Assembly (NCBI GenBank): GCA_035551935.1
Contig: DASZMJ010000229.1
Location: 1-5,420, forward strand
Source: DASZMJ01 sp035551935
GTDB taxonomy: Bacteria > Planctomycetota > Planctomycetia > Isosphaerales > Isosphaeraceae
DNA length: 5,420 bases
Reading direction: 5' to 3'
Below are positions 1 to 5,363 of the stretch, one piece after another. A program made the translations under genes and the position numbers. Position 1 is the stretch's first letter; each line of letters begins with the position of its first letter. The notes beneath the pieces are model-generated. The model was not told the origin of the DNA and did not search any database. It saw nothing but the letters and a program-made list of their open reading frames with translations.

Positions 1-60
1 GGGTCCGCTCTTGCGGACCTCTTCCATTGAGCTATGGAAGAGGTCCGCAAGAGCGGACCC
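1..60. repeat. Perfect 27-bp inverted repeat with nested hairpins
   Basis: Bases 1-27 are the exact reverse complement of 34-60, around the 6-nt loop TGAGCT. Each arm also contains a shorter palindrome: GGTCCGC-TCTT-GCGGACC at 2-19, and GGTCCGC-AAGA-GCGGACC at 42-59. The DNA or RNA could therefore form either one long hairpin or two 7-bp hairpins. There is no T-run after it, so it is not a typical intrinsic terminator. It is followed at once by TA (61-62), the flank of the IS630 element. It could be a palindromic MITE, a REP/BIME-like pair, or the end of another element cut by the window edge. The structure is certain; its identity is not. Confidence 0.85.
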
Positions 61-62
61 TA

Positions 63-91
63 CTGCTCCACCTATCGCTAAATGTCCCCCT
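63..91 (+). repeat. Left terminal inverted repeat of the IS630 element
   Basis: It pairs with 1423-1451 at 23 of 29 positions. The core CGCTAAATGTCC (76-87) is matched perfectly by GGACATTTAGCG (1427-1438), and a second matched block, TGCTCC (64-69), pairs with 1445-1450. The preceding TA (61-62) is the presumed target duplication. Confidence 0.8.
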
Positions 92-252
92 TCCGGTAAG
101 CTCGCTGCTCTGTAGCATCCGATCCGAGGGGCGAGCCGAACCGGGAGGCGAACATGGCCGGGCGTCCAGTCAAGAAGGAAGTCCATCTGAGCGCCGAGCG
201 ACGCGACGAGCTCCAGCGACTCGCCCGCGCCACCGGGGCCACGCTCCTGCAG

Positions 253-264
253 GCCCGCCGCGCC
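253..264 (+). repeat. Left 12-bp target-site duplication of the MITE
   Basis: GCCCGCCGCGCC is identical to 386-397. It encodes A-R-R-A in the transposase frame, so the duplication copies four transposase codons. Confidence 0.85.
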
Positions 265-385
265 AGGGCAAACGCATCTAATTCACAAATCCTTGTCTGC
301 AAAGAACTTGCGACTAGTTGAATTCCGTGCACTAGATTGCAAATCCTTGCAGGACAAGGATTTGCGAAACACGTGCGTTCGCCCT
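265..385. mobile_element. 121-bp MITE-like element inside the transposase gene
   Basis: The first 33 bp (265-297) and the reverse complement of the last 33 bp (353-385) match at 27 positions. The ends are AGGGCAAACGCA and TGCGTTCGCCCT, and an inner block, CAAATCCTTGTC, is perfect. The element is bounded on both sides by the 12-bp sequence GCCCGCCGCGCC. Removing the element and one repeat copy restores the expected IS630 protein across the join (QARRARVLLLADA), which supports the exact boundaries. It is markedly more AT-rich than its surroundings and has no meaningful reading frame. An internal perfect hairpin (GCAAATCCTTG at 339-349, CAAGGATTTGC at 355-365) repeats the terminal motif. The parent transposase is unknown. 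A 12-bp target duplication would suit some IS4-group elements, but that is only a guess. Confidence 0.88.
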
Positions 386-397
386 GCCCGCCGCGCC
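386..397 (+). repeat. Right 12-bp target-site duplication of the MITE
   Basis: This is the second copy of GCCCGCCGCGCC. From here the transposase resumes in frame 2 with CGC GTC CTG CTG (R-V-L-L). Confidence 0.85.
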
Positions 398-730
398 CGC
401 GTCCTGCTGCTGGCCGACGCCGACGACCCCGAGGGTCGCCGCACCGACACCCAGATCGCCGCGATCGTCGGCCTGACCGAGAAGCAGGTCAAGCGGATCC
501 GCTGGAAGTTCGTCGCCGAGGGGCCGGCGGCCACCACGACGCGCGAGGCCCGCAGCGACGCCGGCACCCGCCGCACGCTCGATGGCCGGGCCGAGGCCCA
601 GCTCGTGGCGCTGTGCTGCAGCGAGCCGCCCGCGGGCCGTCAGCGCTGGACCTTGCGGCTGCTGGTCGACGAGCTCTGTCGCCTCCAGGTCGTCGCCGAG
701 GTCTGCCCCGAGACCGTGTGGCGCCGCCTC

Positions 731-737
731 AAAAAAA
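731..737 (+). other. A7 run at a -1 frame change (possible programmed frameshift site)
   Basis: Upstream transposase codons read CTC AAA AAA ACC. The conserved continuation (K-N-R-L-K-P-W) needs CTC AAA AAA AAC, that is, a slip of -1 on the A run or an eighth A in the DNA. Some IS630-family elements split their transposase over two frames and join them by ribosomal slippage, so this may be functional. It may equally be a replication or sequencing slip in a homopolymer. Confidence 0.5.
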
Positions 738-1422
738 CCGCCTCAAGCCCTGGCAGTCCCGGCGGTTCTGCATCCCGGGCCGCGACCGCGCCCGGTTCGT
801 GGCCCGGATGGAGGAGGTCCTCGACGTCGACGCCGAGTCGTTCGACGCGACCCATCCGCTGATCTGCATGGACGAGGCGTCCAAGCGGGTCGTCGCCGAC
901 GTCGAGCCGGCGCTGCCGATGGCCCCGGGCCGGCCGCGGCGGCACGACCACCACTACCGCCGCGAGGGAGTGCGGGCGCTGTTCCTGTTCTTCGACCCGA
1001 TCGCCGGCTGGCGACGGGTCTCGAGCCGGGCCAGCCGCACCCGCCGCGACTGGGCCGAGGAGATCCGCACGCTGCTGGAGGTCGACTACCCGGAGGCCGA
1101 GGTGGTGACGGTGGTCCTGGACACCTTGAACACGCACGACACGGCCAGCTTGTACGAGGCGTTCGATGCGGAGACGGCGCACCGGCTGGCGCGGCGGCTG
1201 CGGCTGGTGCACACGCCGCCCAACGGCAGCTGGCTGAACCTGGCGGAGATGGAGCTGAGCATCCTGGCGCGGCAGTGCATCGGCCGGCGGTTCGACAGCG
1301 TCGAGGAGCTGGACCGGGCGATCGCCGCCTGGCAGGAGGAGCGGAATCGCCTGGGCCTGGGGGCCCGGTGGCGGTTCACGACCCCGACGCGCGGATCAAG
1401 CTGCGGGGGCTCTACCCGGTCC

Positions 1423-1451
1423 AGGAGGACATTTAGCGGTGGTCGGAGCAC
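1423..1451 (-). repeat. Right terminal inverted repeat of the IS630 element
   Basis: This is the partner of 63-91. It contains the transposase TAG stop (1434-1436) and ends at a TA (1452-1453). A coding end that runs into the terminal repeat is common in compact insertion sequences. Confidence 0.8.
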
Positions 1452-1483
1452 TACGAGGTCACTTGCCGTGTTAAAAGCCATAT

Positions 1484-1527
1484 CTCGGCGAGCGTTTGCC
1501 ATTGGAATTCAATGGTTTACGGCCGAG
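1484..1527. repeat. Two-part hairpin between the IS and glgC
   Basis: An outer stem CTCGGC (1484-1489) pairs with GCCGAG (1522-1527), and an inner stem CCATTG (1499-1504) pairs with CAATGG (1510-1515) around GAATT. The unpaired parts between the stems are 9 and 6 nt. On the minus strand it lies beyond the end of glgC and is followed some bases later by a short TTTT, so it could act as a weak transcription end. The rest of the 186 bases between the IS and glgC shows no gene that I recognise. Confidence 0.35.
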
Positions 1528-1637
1528 AAGCCAGCCAGGAAATGGCCACGAGCGAGCCAAGTGACCTACTACATATCTTCGATCCTGAGGGTGGAAGAGG
1601 CAGGGCAAGCCCTGTTCTACGGGATATATTAATTTGT

Positions 1638-2924
1638 TCAGACGACGATATTGTCCTGGAGTATCGTTCCCTTGGGGATGACGACGATGCCGTCGCGGAT
1701 GAGGTAGTGGGGGGCGTCGTCGACGTCGACGACGCCGGCCTCGTTAACGATCCGGACGTTGCGGCCGATCCGGACGTTCTTGTCGATGATGGCGTTCTCG
1801 ATGTGCGCGCCCGCGCCGACGCCGATGTGGGGGCGGCCGGCGCGGGTATTGGCGGTCAGGTGCTCGTCGAGCTCGTAGCTGTCGCCACCCATGATGTAGG
1901 TGTTGCGGATCACGGCGTTCTCAGCGACCCGGCAGCGGATGCCGATGACCGAGTTCTCGATGACCGAGCCCCGGCCGACGACGGCGCCGTCGGCGATGAC
2001 GCTGTTGGTGATCGTCGCGGCCAGGATCCGGGAGGGGGGCAGGTAGCGGGGCCGGGTGAAGATGGCGTGATCGTTGTAGGTGAAGTCGAAGGGGGGCTCG
2101 TCGCGGGTCAGGTCGATGTTGGCCTGGTGGAAGGCGCCGATGGTGCCGATGTCCTCCCAGTAGCCGTCGAAGAGGTGCGCCTGGACGCGTTGGTGCGCGA
2201 TGGCCTGCGGGAAGACCTCCTTGCCGAAGTCGGTGGCGTCGCCGGCAGCGAGCATCTGCACGAGCATCGGCCGGTTGAACAGGTAGATGCCCATGCTGGC
2301 CAGGTACTCGCGGCCGTGGGCGTGGACGCCGTGCTGCTCGAGCCAGGACGGGTCGGTGCGGACGCGGGCCATGGACTCGGGGGTCCTGGGCTTCTCCTCG
2401 AAGTCGATGACTCGGCCGCTGGCGTCGATCCGCATGATGCCGCAGTCGCTCGCCTCGCGCTCACCGACGGGCAGGGTCGCGATGGTCGCCTCGGCCTTGT
2501 TCTCCAGGTGGGTCCGGATCATCTCGCCGAAGTCCATCCGGTAGAGCTGGTCGCCGGAGAGGATCAGGACGAGGTCGTAGTGCTGCTCACTGAAGTACGG
2601 GATGTTGCGGCGGACGGCGTCGGCGGTCCCCTGGTACCAGCCCTCGTGCTGCATCGTCTGCTGCGCCGCGAGGATCTCGACGAAGCCGCCGTCGAAGGGG
2701 TCGAACGTGTAGGTGTTGGCGATGTGGCGGTGCAGGCTGACGGAGTTGAACTGGGTCAGGACGAAGATCCGCGTCAGGCCGGAGTGGATGCAGTTGGAGA
2801 TCGGGATGTCGATCAGTCGATATTTGCCCGCGATCGGCACGGCGGGCTTGCTGCGGTTCTTCGTCAGCGGGTAGAGGCGGGTCCCGCGCCCGCCGCCCAG
2901 GATCAGGCAGATCACCCTCGACAT
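1638..2924 (-). CDS. glgC: Glucose-1-phosphate adenylyltransferase (ADP-glucose pyrophosphorylase)
   Basis: This enzyme makes ADP-glucose and pyrophosphate from ATP and glucose-1-phosphate, the committed step of bacterial glycogen synthesis in the cytoplasm. The 428-aa product matches the family length. The N-terminal nucleotidyltransferase domain (about 1-260) has the nucleotide loop GGGRGTRLYPLT (10-21), KPAVP (26-30), YRLIDIPISNC (35-45), LTQFNS (56-61), QGTADAVRRN (98-107), the SGDQLYRMD motif with likely catalytic D125, FEEKP with the presumed sugar-phosphate lysine K178, and WEDIGT (256-261). The C-terminal part (about 295-428) has hexapeptide-like repeats of a left-handed beta helix and ends IPKGTILQDNIVV. 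Wording such as AGKYRLIDIP and VEILAAQQT is closer to cyanobacterial/plant enzymes than to E. coli GlgC, so allosteric control may differ. The start is preceded by a modest GGGGA. It lies 134 bp downstream of the small gene at 3382-3059 on the same strand, a spacer in which I see no gene. Confidence 0.96.
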   Translation of the reverse strand: MSRVICLILGGGRGTRLYPLTKNRSKPAVPIAGKYRLIDIPISNCIHSGLTRIFVLTQFNSVSLHRHIANTYTFDPFDGGFVEILAAQQTMQHEGWYQGTADAVRRNIPYFSEQHYDLVLILSGDQLYRMDFGEMIRTHLENKAEATIATLPVGEREASDCGIMRIDASGRVIDFEEKPRTPESMARVRTDPSWLEQHGVHAHGREYLASMGIYLFNRPMLVQMLAAGDATDFGKEVFPQAIAHQRVQAHLFDGYWEDIGTIGAFHQANIDLTRDEPPFDFTYNDHAIFTRPRYLPPSRILAATITNSVIADGAVVGRGSVIENSVIGIRCRVAENAVIRNTYIMGGDSYELDEHLTANTRAGRPHIGVGAGAHIENAIIDKNVRIGRNVRIVNEAGVVDVDDAPHYLIRDGIVVIPKGTILQDNIVV

Positions 2925-3058
2925 GGCAGTTCCCCGGCGTCGGCGGCGGCGCCGCCACGGTGGTTTGGCGCGCGGCCCGCCCGTCGTCGCGCGCGATCCG
3001 GTCCGATTCGCGGCGCGGCGGGCCCGCGGCCGACGGCCCCCGTGGGCGACCCGCCCGG

Positions 3059-3382
3059 CTACCAGCCCATCGCCATGTTCGATTCGATCGCCTTGCGCGC
3101 CCCCTCGAGGTCGGCGCCGGTGTGCTGCATATAGAGCCGGATGGCGTGCAGCTTGTCGCCGTGCGCCTGCGCCAGGCAGTCGCGGGCCTGGGCGCAGGGG
3201 TCGGTGGCCCCCTTGAGCCCGAGTAGGTTCTTCGAGATGACCCAGGCGTCGCGGGTCCGGTGGTTGACCCGCAAAACCTCCTCATTCGGATAGTTCTGGT
3301 GCGCGAACCCGCGCGCCGCCGATTCGTCATCGACGCACGCGATCATGATATGGGATGTCGTCTCGACCTCGAACAGGGGCAT
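3059..3382 (-). CDS. Small conserved-type protein with L7/L12-like C-terminal motif
   Basis: The predicted protein is 107 aa and cytoplasmic, with no signal peptide or membrane segment. The start is well supported by GGGAGGT (plus-strand positions 3389-3395) six bases upstream. Residues 1-55 (MPLFEVETTSHIMIACVDD and onwards) look like a small alternating strand/helix domain with an FAHQNYPNEEV stretch. Residues 76-101 read DKLHAIRLYMQHTGADLEGA followed by RKAIES, which resembles the C-terminal fold of ribosomal protein L7/L12 (pattern K-I-x-x-I-K-x-x-R-x-x-T-G-x-x-L-K-E-A-K). That motif occurs in several small bacterial proteins outside the ribosome, often as a protein-contact domain. I do not recognise the whole protein or its function. 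It precedes glgC on the same strand and may be co-transcribed with it, but the 134-bp gap leaves this open. Two cysteines (16, 63) lie near the N-terminus and mid-protein, and a third at 69. Confidence 0.85.
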   Translation of the reverse strand: MPLFEVETTSHIMIACVDDESAARGFAHQNYPNEEVLRVNHRTRDAWVISKNLLGLKGATDPCAQARDCLAQAHGDKLHAIRLYMQHTGADLEGARKAIESNMAMGW

Positions 3383-3388
3383 GGCGGA

Positions 3389-3395
3389 ACCTCCC
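3389..3395 (-). promoter_or_regulatory. Strong Shine-Dalgarno of the 107-aa gene
   Basis: On the minus strand this reads GGGAGGT, six bases before the ATG at 3382. It is the strongest ribosome binding site among the chromosomal genes here and fixes this start. Confidence 0.75.
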
Positions 3396-3450
3396 TTTCC
3401 GGCGCTGGGACGGCCACGGGGTTGATGGGTCGGCCGTCGGCCGCGAGGAC

Positions 3451-3475
3451 TGGGGGATCGGACGTGTCTCCCCCA
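3451..3475. promoter_or_regulatory. 7-bp dyad in the divergent promoter region
   Basis: TGGGGGA and TCCCCCA are perfect inverted arms around an 11-nt centre (18 bases between arm starts). It could be an operator for one or both divergent genes, or a hairpin in a 5' leader. Symmetry of this size also arises by chance in GC-rich DNA. Confidence 0.25.
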
Positions 3476-3613
3476 ACCCGGATCGTAACGCCCCGCCGGG
3501 GCGGGGTCAAATCTATCCGCGGCGGAAACCGACGTTTGCGGAGGGGCTGGCGCGGCGTTAACTTAAAGCCGCCCCGACCCCAGGAAACGACCCCCATCGA
3601 GGCCACGACGCCC

Positions 3614-5215
3614 ATGCCCCGGCCGACCCGCGCGACCCGTCGAATCGGAATCGTGATGGCTCTCCTGCTCGCCGCCCCGGCCCTCGCCGCGGCGGTCCGG
3701 CAGCGACCGAAGGCGCCGGAATTGTCGGAGGATCGGAAGGAGGCGATCGGGCGGATCTCGGCCGATTCGCTCCGCGGCCATCTGTCGTTCCTGGCCTCCG
3801 ACCTCCTCGAAGGCCGCGACACCCCCTCGCGCGGGCTCGACCTCGCCGCCGAGTACATCGCCGCCCAGTTCCGCCGCGCCGGCCTCGAGCCGATCGGCGA
3901 CGACGGCTACTTCCAGACCGCCCGCTGGAGGCTCGCCGCGCCCGACCCGTCGAGCTTCTCCCTCGAATTCCGCGCCGGAGACGAGACGGTCCGGGTCCCC
4001 GCCGATCGGATCCGGCCGCTGCGGAACCTGGGCTCCGGGAAGCTCGAGCTGGGGCCCCTGGGCGTGTTCAAGGTCGTCGCGGGTGACCCCAAGGCGTTCG
4101 ACGACCTGGAGACCGAGCAGGTCGAGGGGAAGGCAGTCGTCGTCGAGCTCGAGGACCCGACCGGCCTCGAGCCGTCAAAGCGGATGGCGGCGGCGCGGGC
4201 GGTGGTGCGGGCCTTCGAGCAGCTCGACAAGCTGAAGGCGGCCCTGATCGTCGGCGTCGGCCGCGACCCCGAGGGGGGGACCGGCCTGGGCAACGGCCGC
4301 CTGATCGACCCCGAGAACCCGCGCGGGCGGGGCGGCCGGGCGGTCGGGGCCGCCGGGCCCCCCGCGGTCGTCGTCCACGACCCGGCGGCCGTCCGCATGC
4401 TCGACGCGTTGCCCGGCGGCAAGACCGAGGGCACCGTCGCGCTGAAGCTCGGGGCCCCCGTCGAGCGCGAGGTCAAGCTCCGCAACGTCGTCGGCCTGCT
4501 CCGCGGCTCCGACCCGGCGCTCAGGGACACGTACGTGCTCGTGACGGCGCATTACGATCATATCGGCATCCGAGCCCCCGTGAAGGGTGACAAGATCTAC
4601 AACGGCGCGAACGACGACGGTAGCGGCACGGTCTCGGTCGTCGAGCTGGCCTCGGCGCTGGCGACGCTGAAGGAGCGGCCGAGGCGGAGCATCGTCTTCG
4701 CGACCTTCTTCGGCGAGGAGCACGGCCTGCTCGGCTCGCGGTACTACGCGCGGCACCCGGCCGTGCCGGTGGAGAAGACCGTCGCCGACGTCAACCTCGA
4801 GCAGCTCGGCCGGACCGACGACAGCGAGGGCCCGCGCGTCGCCGGGACCTCGATGACGGGGTTCGACTACTCCGACGTCGGCGCCATCTTCAAGGCCGCG
4901 GGTGAGGCCGAGGGGATCAAGGTCGACAAGCACCCCCGCAATAGCGACGCCTACTTCGGCGCCAGCGACAACCAGGCCCTCGCCGACCTCGGCGTCCCCG
5001 CGCACACGATCTGCGTCGCCTTCGCCTTCCCCGACTACCACGGCGCCGGCGACCACTGGGACAAGGTCGACTTCGCCAACATGGCCCGCGTCGACCGCAT
5101 GGTCGCCCGCGCCCTGCTCATGATCGCCGACGACCCCGAACCCCCGAAGTGGGACGCCGCCAACCCCAAGGCGAAGCGCTATCGCGAAGCCTACGAGAAA
5201 CTCCACAGCCGTTGA
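3614..5215 (+). CDS. Secreted M28-family zinc metallopeptidase
   Basis: A likely exported aminopeptidase-type enzyme, 533 aa. The ATG at 3614 was chosen because a signal peptide starts there: basic RPTRATRR, then hydrophobic IGIVMALLLAAPALAAA, with cleavage likely around residues 25-27. An ATG at 3656 would remove the basic part. Frame-open sequence further upstream has no signal features. Residues about 48-97 carry the family's usual N-terminal segment (LRGHLSFLASDLLEGRDTPS, then AAEYIAAQFRRAGLEP). Residues about 120-290 resemble an inserted protease-associated (PA) domain. The catalytic domain shows H313 and D315 in TAHYDH, D334 in GANDDGSG, E368-E369 in FFGEEHG, and H476 in DYHGAGDH, matching the two-zinc site and general base of M28. 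The usual Asp ligand in NLDMIG is E396 here (VNLEQLGR). The Shine-Dalgarno is weak. Substrate specificity cannot be read from sequence; exported peptide scavenging is the inference. Confidence 0.93.
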   Translation: MPRPTRATRRIGIVMALLLAAPALAAAVRQRPKAPELSEDRKEAIGRISADSLRGHLSFLASDLLEGRDTPSRGLDLAAEYIAAQFRRAGLEPIGDDGYFQTARWRLAAPDPSSFSLEFRAGDETVRVPADRIRPLRNLGSGKLELGPLGVFKVVAGDPKAFDDLETEQVEGKAVVVELEDPTGLEPSKRMAAARAVVRAFEQLDKLKAALIVGVGRDPEGGTGLGNGRLIDPENPRGRGGRAVGAAGPPAVVVHDPAAVRMLDALPGGKTEGTVALKLGAPVEREVKLRNVVGLLRGSDPALRDTYVLVTAHYDHIGIRAPVKGDKIYNGANDDGSGTVSVVELASALATLKERPRRSIVFATFFGEEHGLLGSRYYARHPAVPVEKTVADVNLEQLGRTDDSEGPRVAGTSMTGFDYSDVGAIFKAAGEAEGIKVDKHPRNSDAYFGASDNQALADLGVPAHTICVAFAFPDYHGAGDHWDKVDFANMARVDRMVARALLMIADDPEPPKWDAANPKAKRYREAYEKLHSR

Positions 5216-5233
5216 GGAATCGGGGAATTCATC

Positions 5234-5270
5234 CGCAGATGACGCAGATGACGCAGATGGACGCAGATGA
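5234..5270 (+). repeat. Short tandem repeat, four CGCAGATGA-type units
   Basis: The units are CGCAGATGA (5234-5242), CGCAGATGA (5243-5251), CGCAGATGGA (5252-5261, one extra base) and CGCAGATGA (5262-5270). The array begins 18 bp after the peptidase stop. Repeats of this CGCAGAT type are dispersed between genes in several environmental bacterial groups, from my general knowledge. The function is unknown. Confidence 0.8.
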
Positions 5271-5297
5271 AGAGAAAAAAGAATTATTGTCATCTGC
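5263..5297. repeat. 8-bp inverted repeat closing the tandem array
   Basis: GCAGATGA (5263-5270) pairs exactly with TCATCTGC (5290-5297) around a 19-nt AT-rich centre (AGAGAAAAAAGAATTATTG). The tandem array and this inverted copy look like parts of one palindromic intergenic element. It might also end peptidase transcription, though no T-run follows. Confidence 0.55.
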
Positions 5298-5300
5298 TGG

Positions 5301-5316
5301 GAGGGTCAAAACCCTC
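5301..5316. repeat. Hairpin GAGGGT-CAAA-ACCCTC
   Basis: A perfect 6-bp stem with a 4-nt loop, at the presumed IS200/IS605 left end. Its last two bases overlap the next hairpin (5315-5328), so the two cannot form fully at once. Confidence 0.5.
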
Positions 5317-5328
5317 GCCTTTAGGCGA
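5315..5328. repeat. Hairpin TCGCC-TTTA-GGCGA, probable left-end TnpA recognition hairpin
   Basis: A perfect 5-bp stem with a TTTA loop, about 35 bp before the TnpA start. A similar motif, GGCTTTAGCG, follows directly (5330-5339). Position and size fit the subterminal hairpin bound by IS200/IS605 TnpA. Confidence 0.55.
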
Positions 5329-5363
5329 CGGCTTTAGCGTTCCCCCGCGGTATCATGGGCCGC

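Larger units (their letters stand above)
154..1436 (+). pseudogene. IS630-family transposase, interrupted and frameshifted
   Basis: This is a DDE transposase of the IS630/Tc1-mariner group, which cuts and joins the ends of its element at TA sites. The start at 154 has a good Shine-Dalgarno (GGGAGG, 143-148) and begins MAGRPVKKEVHLSAERRDEL. The frame then breaks three times. The MITE at 265-385 plus a duplicated 12 bp adds 133 bp and leads to a stop at 319-321 (55 aa). Downstream coding resumes at 386 in frame 2 with RRARVLLLADADD and a helix-turn-helix region (TDTQIAAIVGLTEKQVKRI). It moves to frame 1 at the A7 run (731-737), restoring LKKNRLKPW. It moves to frame 3 near 1384, restoring DARIKLRGLYP before the TAG. 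Reconstructed, the protein is 383 aa, a normal length. Likely catalytic residues are D196 (CMDEAS), D279 (VLDTLNTHD) and E321 (WLNLAEME). The catalytic residues survive, so decay appears recent. Confidence 0.9.
63..1451 (+). mobile_element. Decayed IS630-family insertion sequence carrying a nested MITE
   Basis: The boundaries come from imperfect terminal inverted repeats (63-91 against 1423-1451, 23 of 29 positions matching) that are directly flanked by TA at 61-62 and 1452-1453. IS630-family elements duplicate a TA target, so this fits the family. Inside is one plus-strand transposase gene of IS630 type whose stop codon (1434-1436) lies within the right repeat. The element is 1389 bp now. 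Without the 121-bp insertion and its 12-bp duplication it would be about 1256 bp, a normal IS630 size. The transposase is broken, so the copy is probably not autonomous, but its ends look usable in trans. A shorter reading, with TA at 79-80 and 1434-1435, is possible but leaves the outer repeat matches unexplained. Confidence 0.85.
3383..3613. other. Divergent intergenic region
   Basis: These 231 bases separate the minus-strand 107-aa gene from the plus-strand peptidase, so promoters for both should lie here. A perfect dyad TGGGGGA (3451-3457) / TCCCCCA (3469-3475), with 11 bases between, is the clearest symmetric element. On the plus strand, TTGCGG (3536-3541) and TAACTT (3559-3564), 17 bases apart, are a weak match to a sigma-70-type promoter. 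The stretch GTTAACTTAAA (3557-3567) is the most AT-rich spot. I see no gene. Confidence 0.6.

Noticed and set aside
1..60. Palindrome as an intrinsic terminator
   Set aside because: No T-run follows on either strand within the visible sequence, and the stem is far longer than usual.
337..735. The upstream part of the long frame-1 open frame (337-1632) as a transposase N-terminus
   Set aside because: Its first part is arginine/proline-rich out-of-frame translation. The real transposase sequence there is in frame 2, and frame 1 is only correct from the A7 run to about 1384.
79..1435. Shorter IS630 boundaries using the TAs at 79-80 and 1434-1435
   Set aside because: The inverted repeat clearly continues outwards (TGCTCC at 64-69 pairs with 1445-1450) to a second TA pair, so the larger element explains more.
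1601..1614. CAGGGC-AA-GCCCTG as the glgC terminator
   Set aside because: The stem is short with a 2-nt loop, and on the minus strand it is followed by CCTCTTCC rather than a T-run.
1512..3134. A 540-aa plus-strand open frame opposite glgC
   Set aside because: It is low-complexity (rich in D, V, G, A), antisense to a clear glgC, and explained by high third-position GC.
3536..3564. TTGCGG-17-TAACTT as a promoter for the peptidase
   Set aside because: Only three of six bases match the consensus in each box, so it is mentioned in the intergenic entry but not called.
3260..3613. A peptidase start at 3260 giving 651 aa
   Set aside because: The extra 118 residues look non-coding and overlap the well-supported minus-strand 107-aa gene. 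The signal peptide begins at 3614.
5234..5270. CRISPR array
   Set aside because: The units are about 9 bp, directly tandem, with no spacers and no cas genes.
4175..5293. A 372-aa minus-strand open frame opposite the peptidase
   Set aside because: The composition is typical of an antisense shadow, and the plus strand has all M28 motifs in order.
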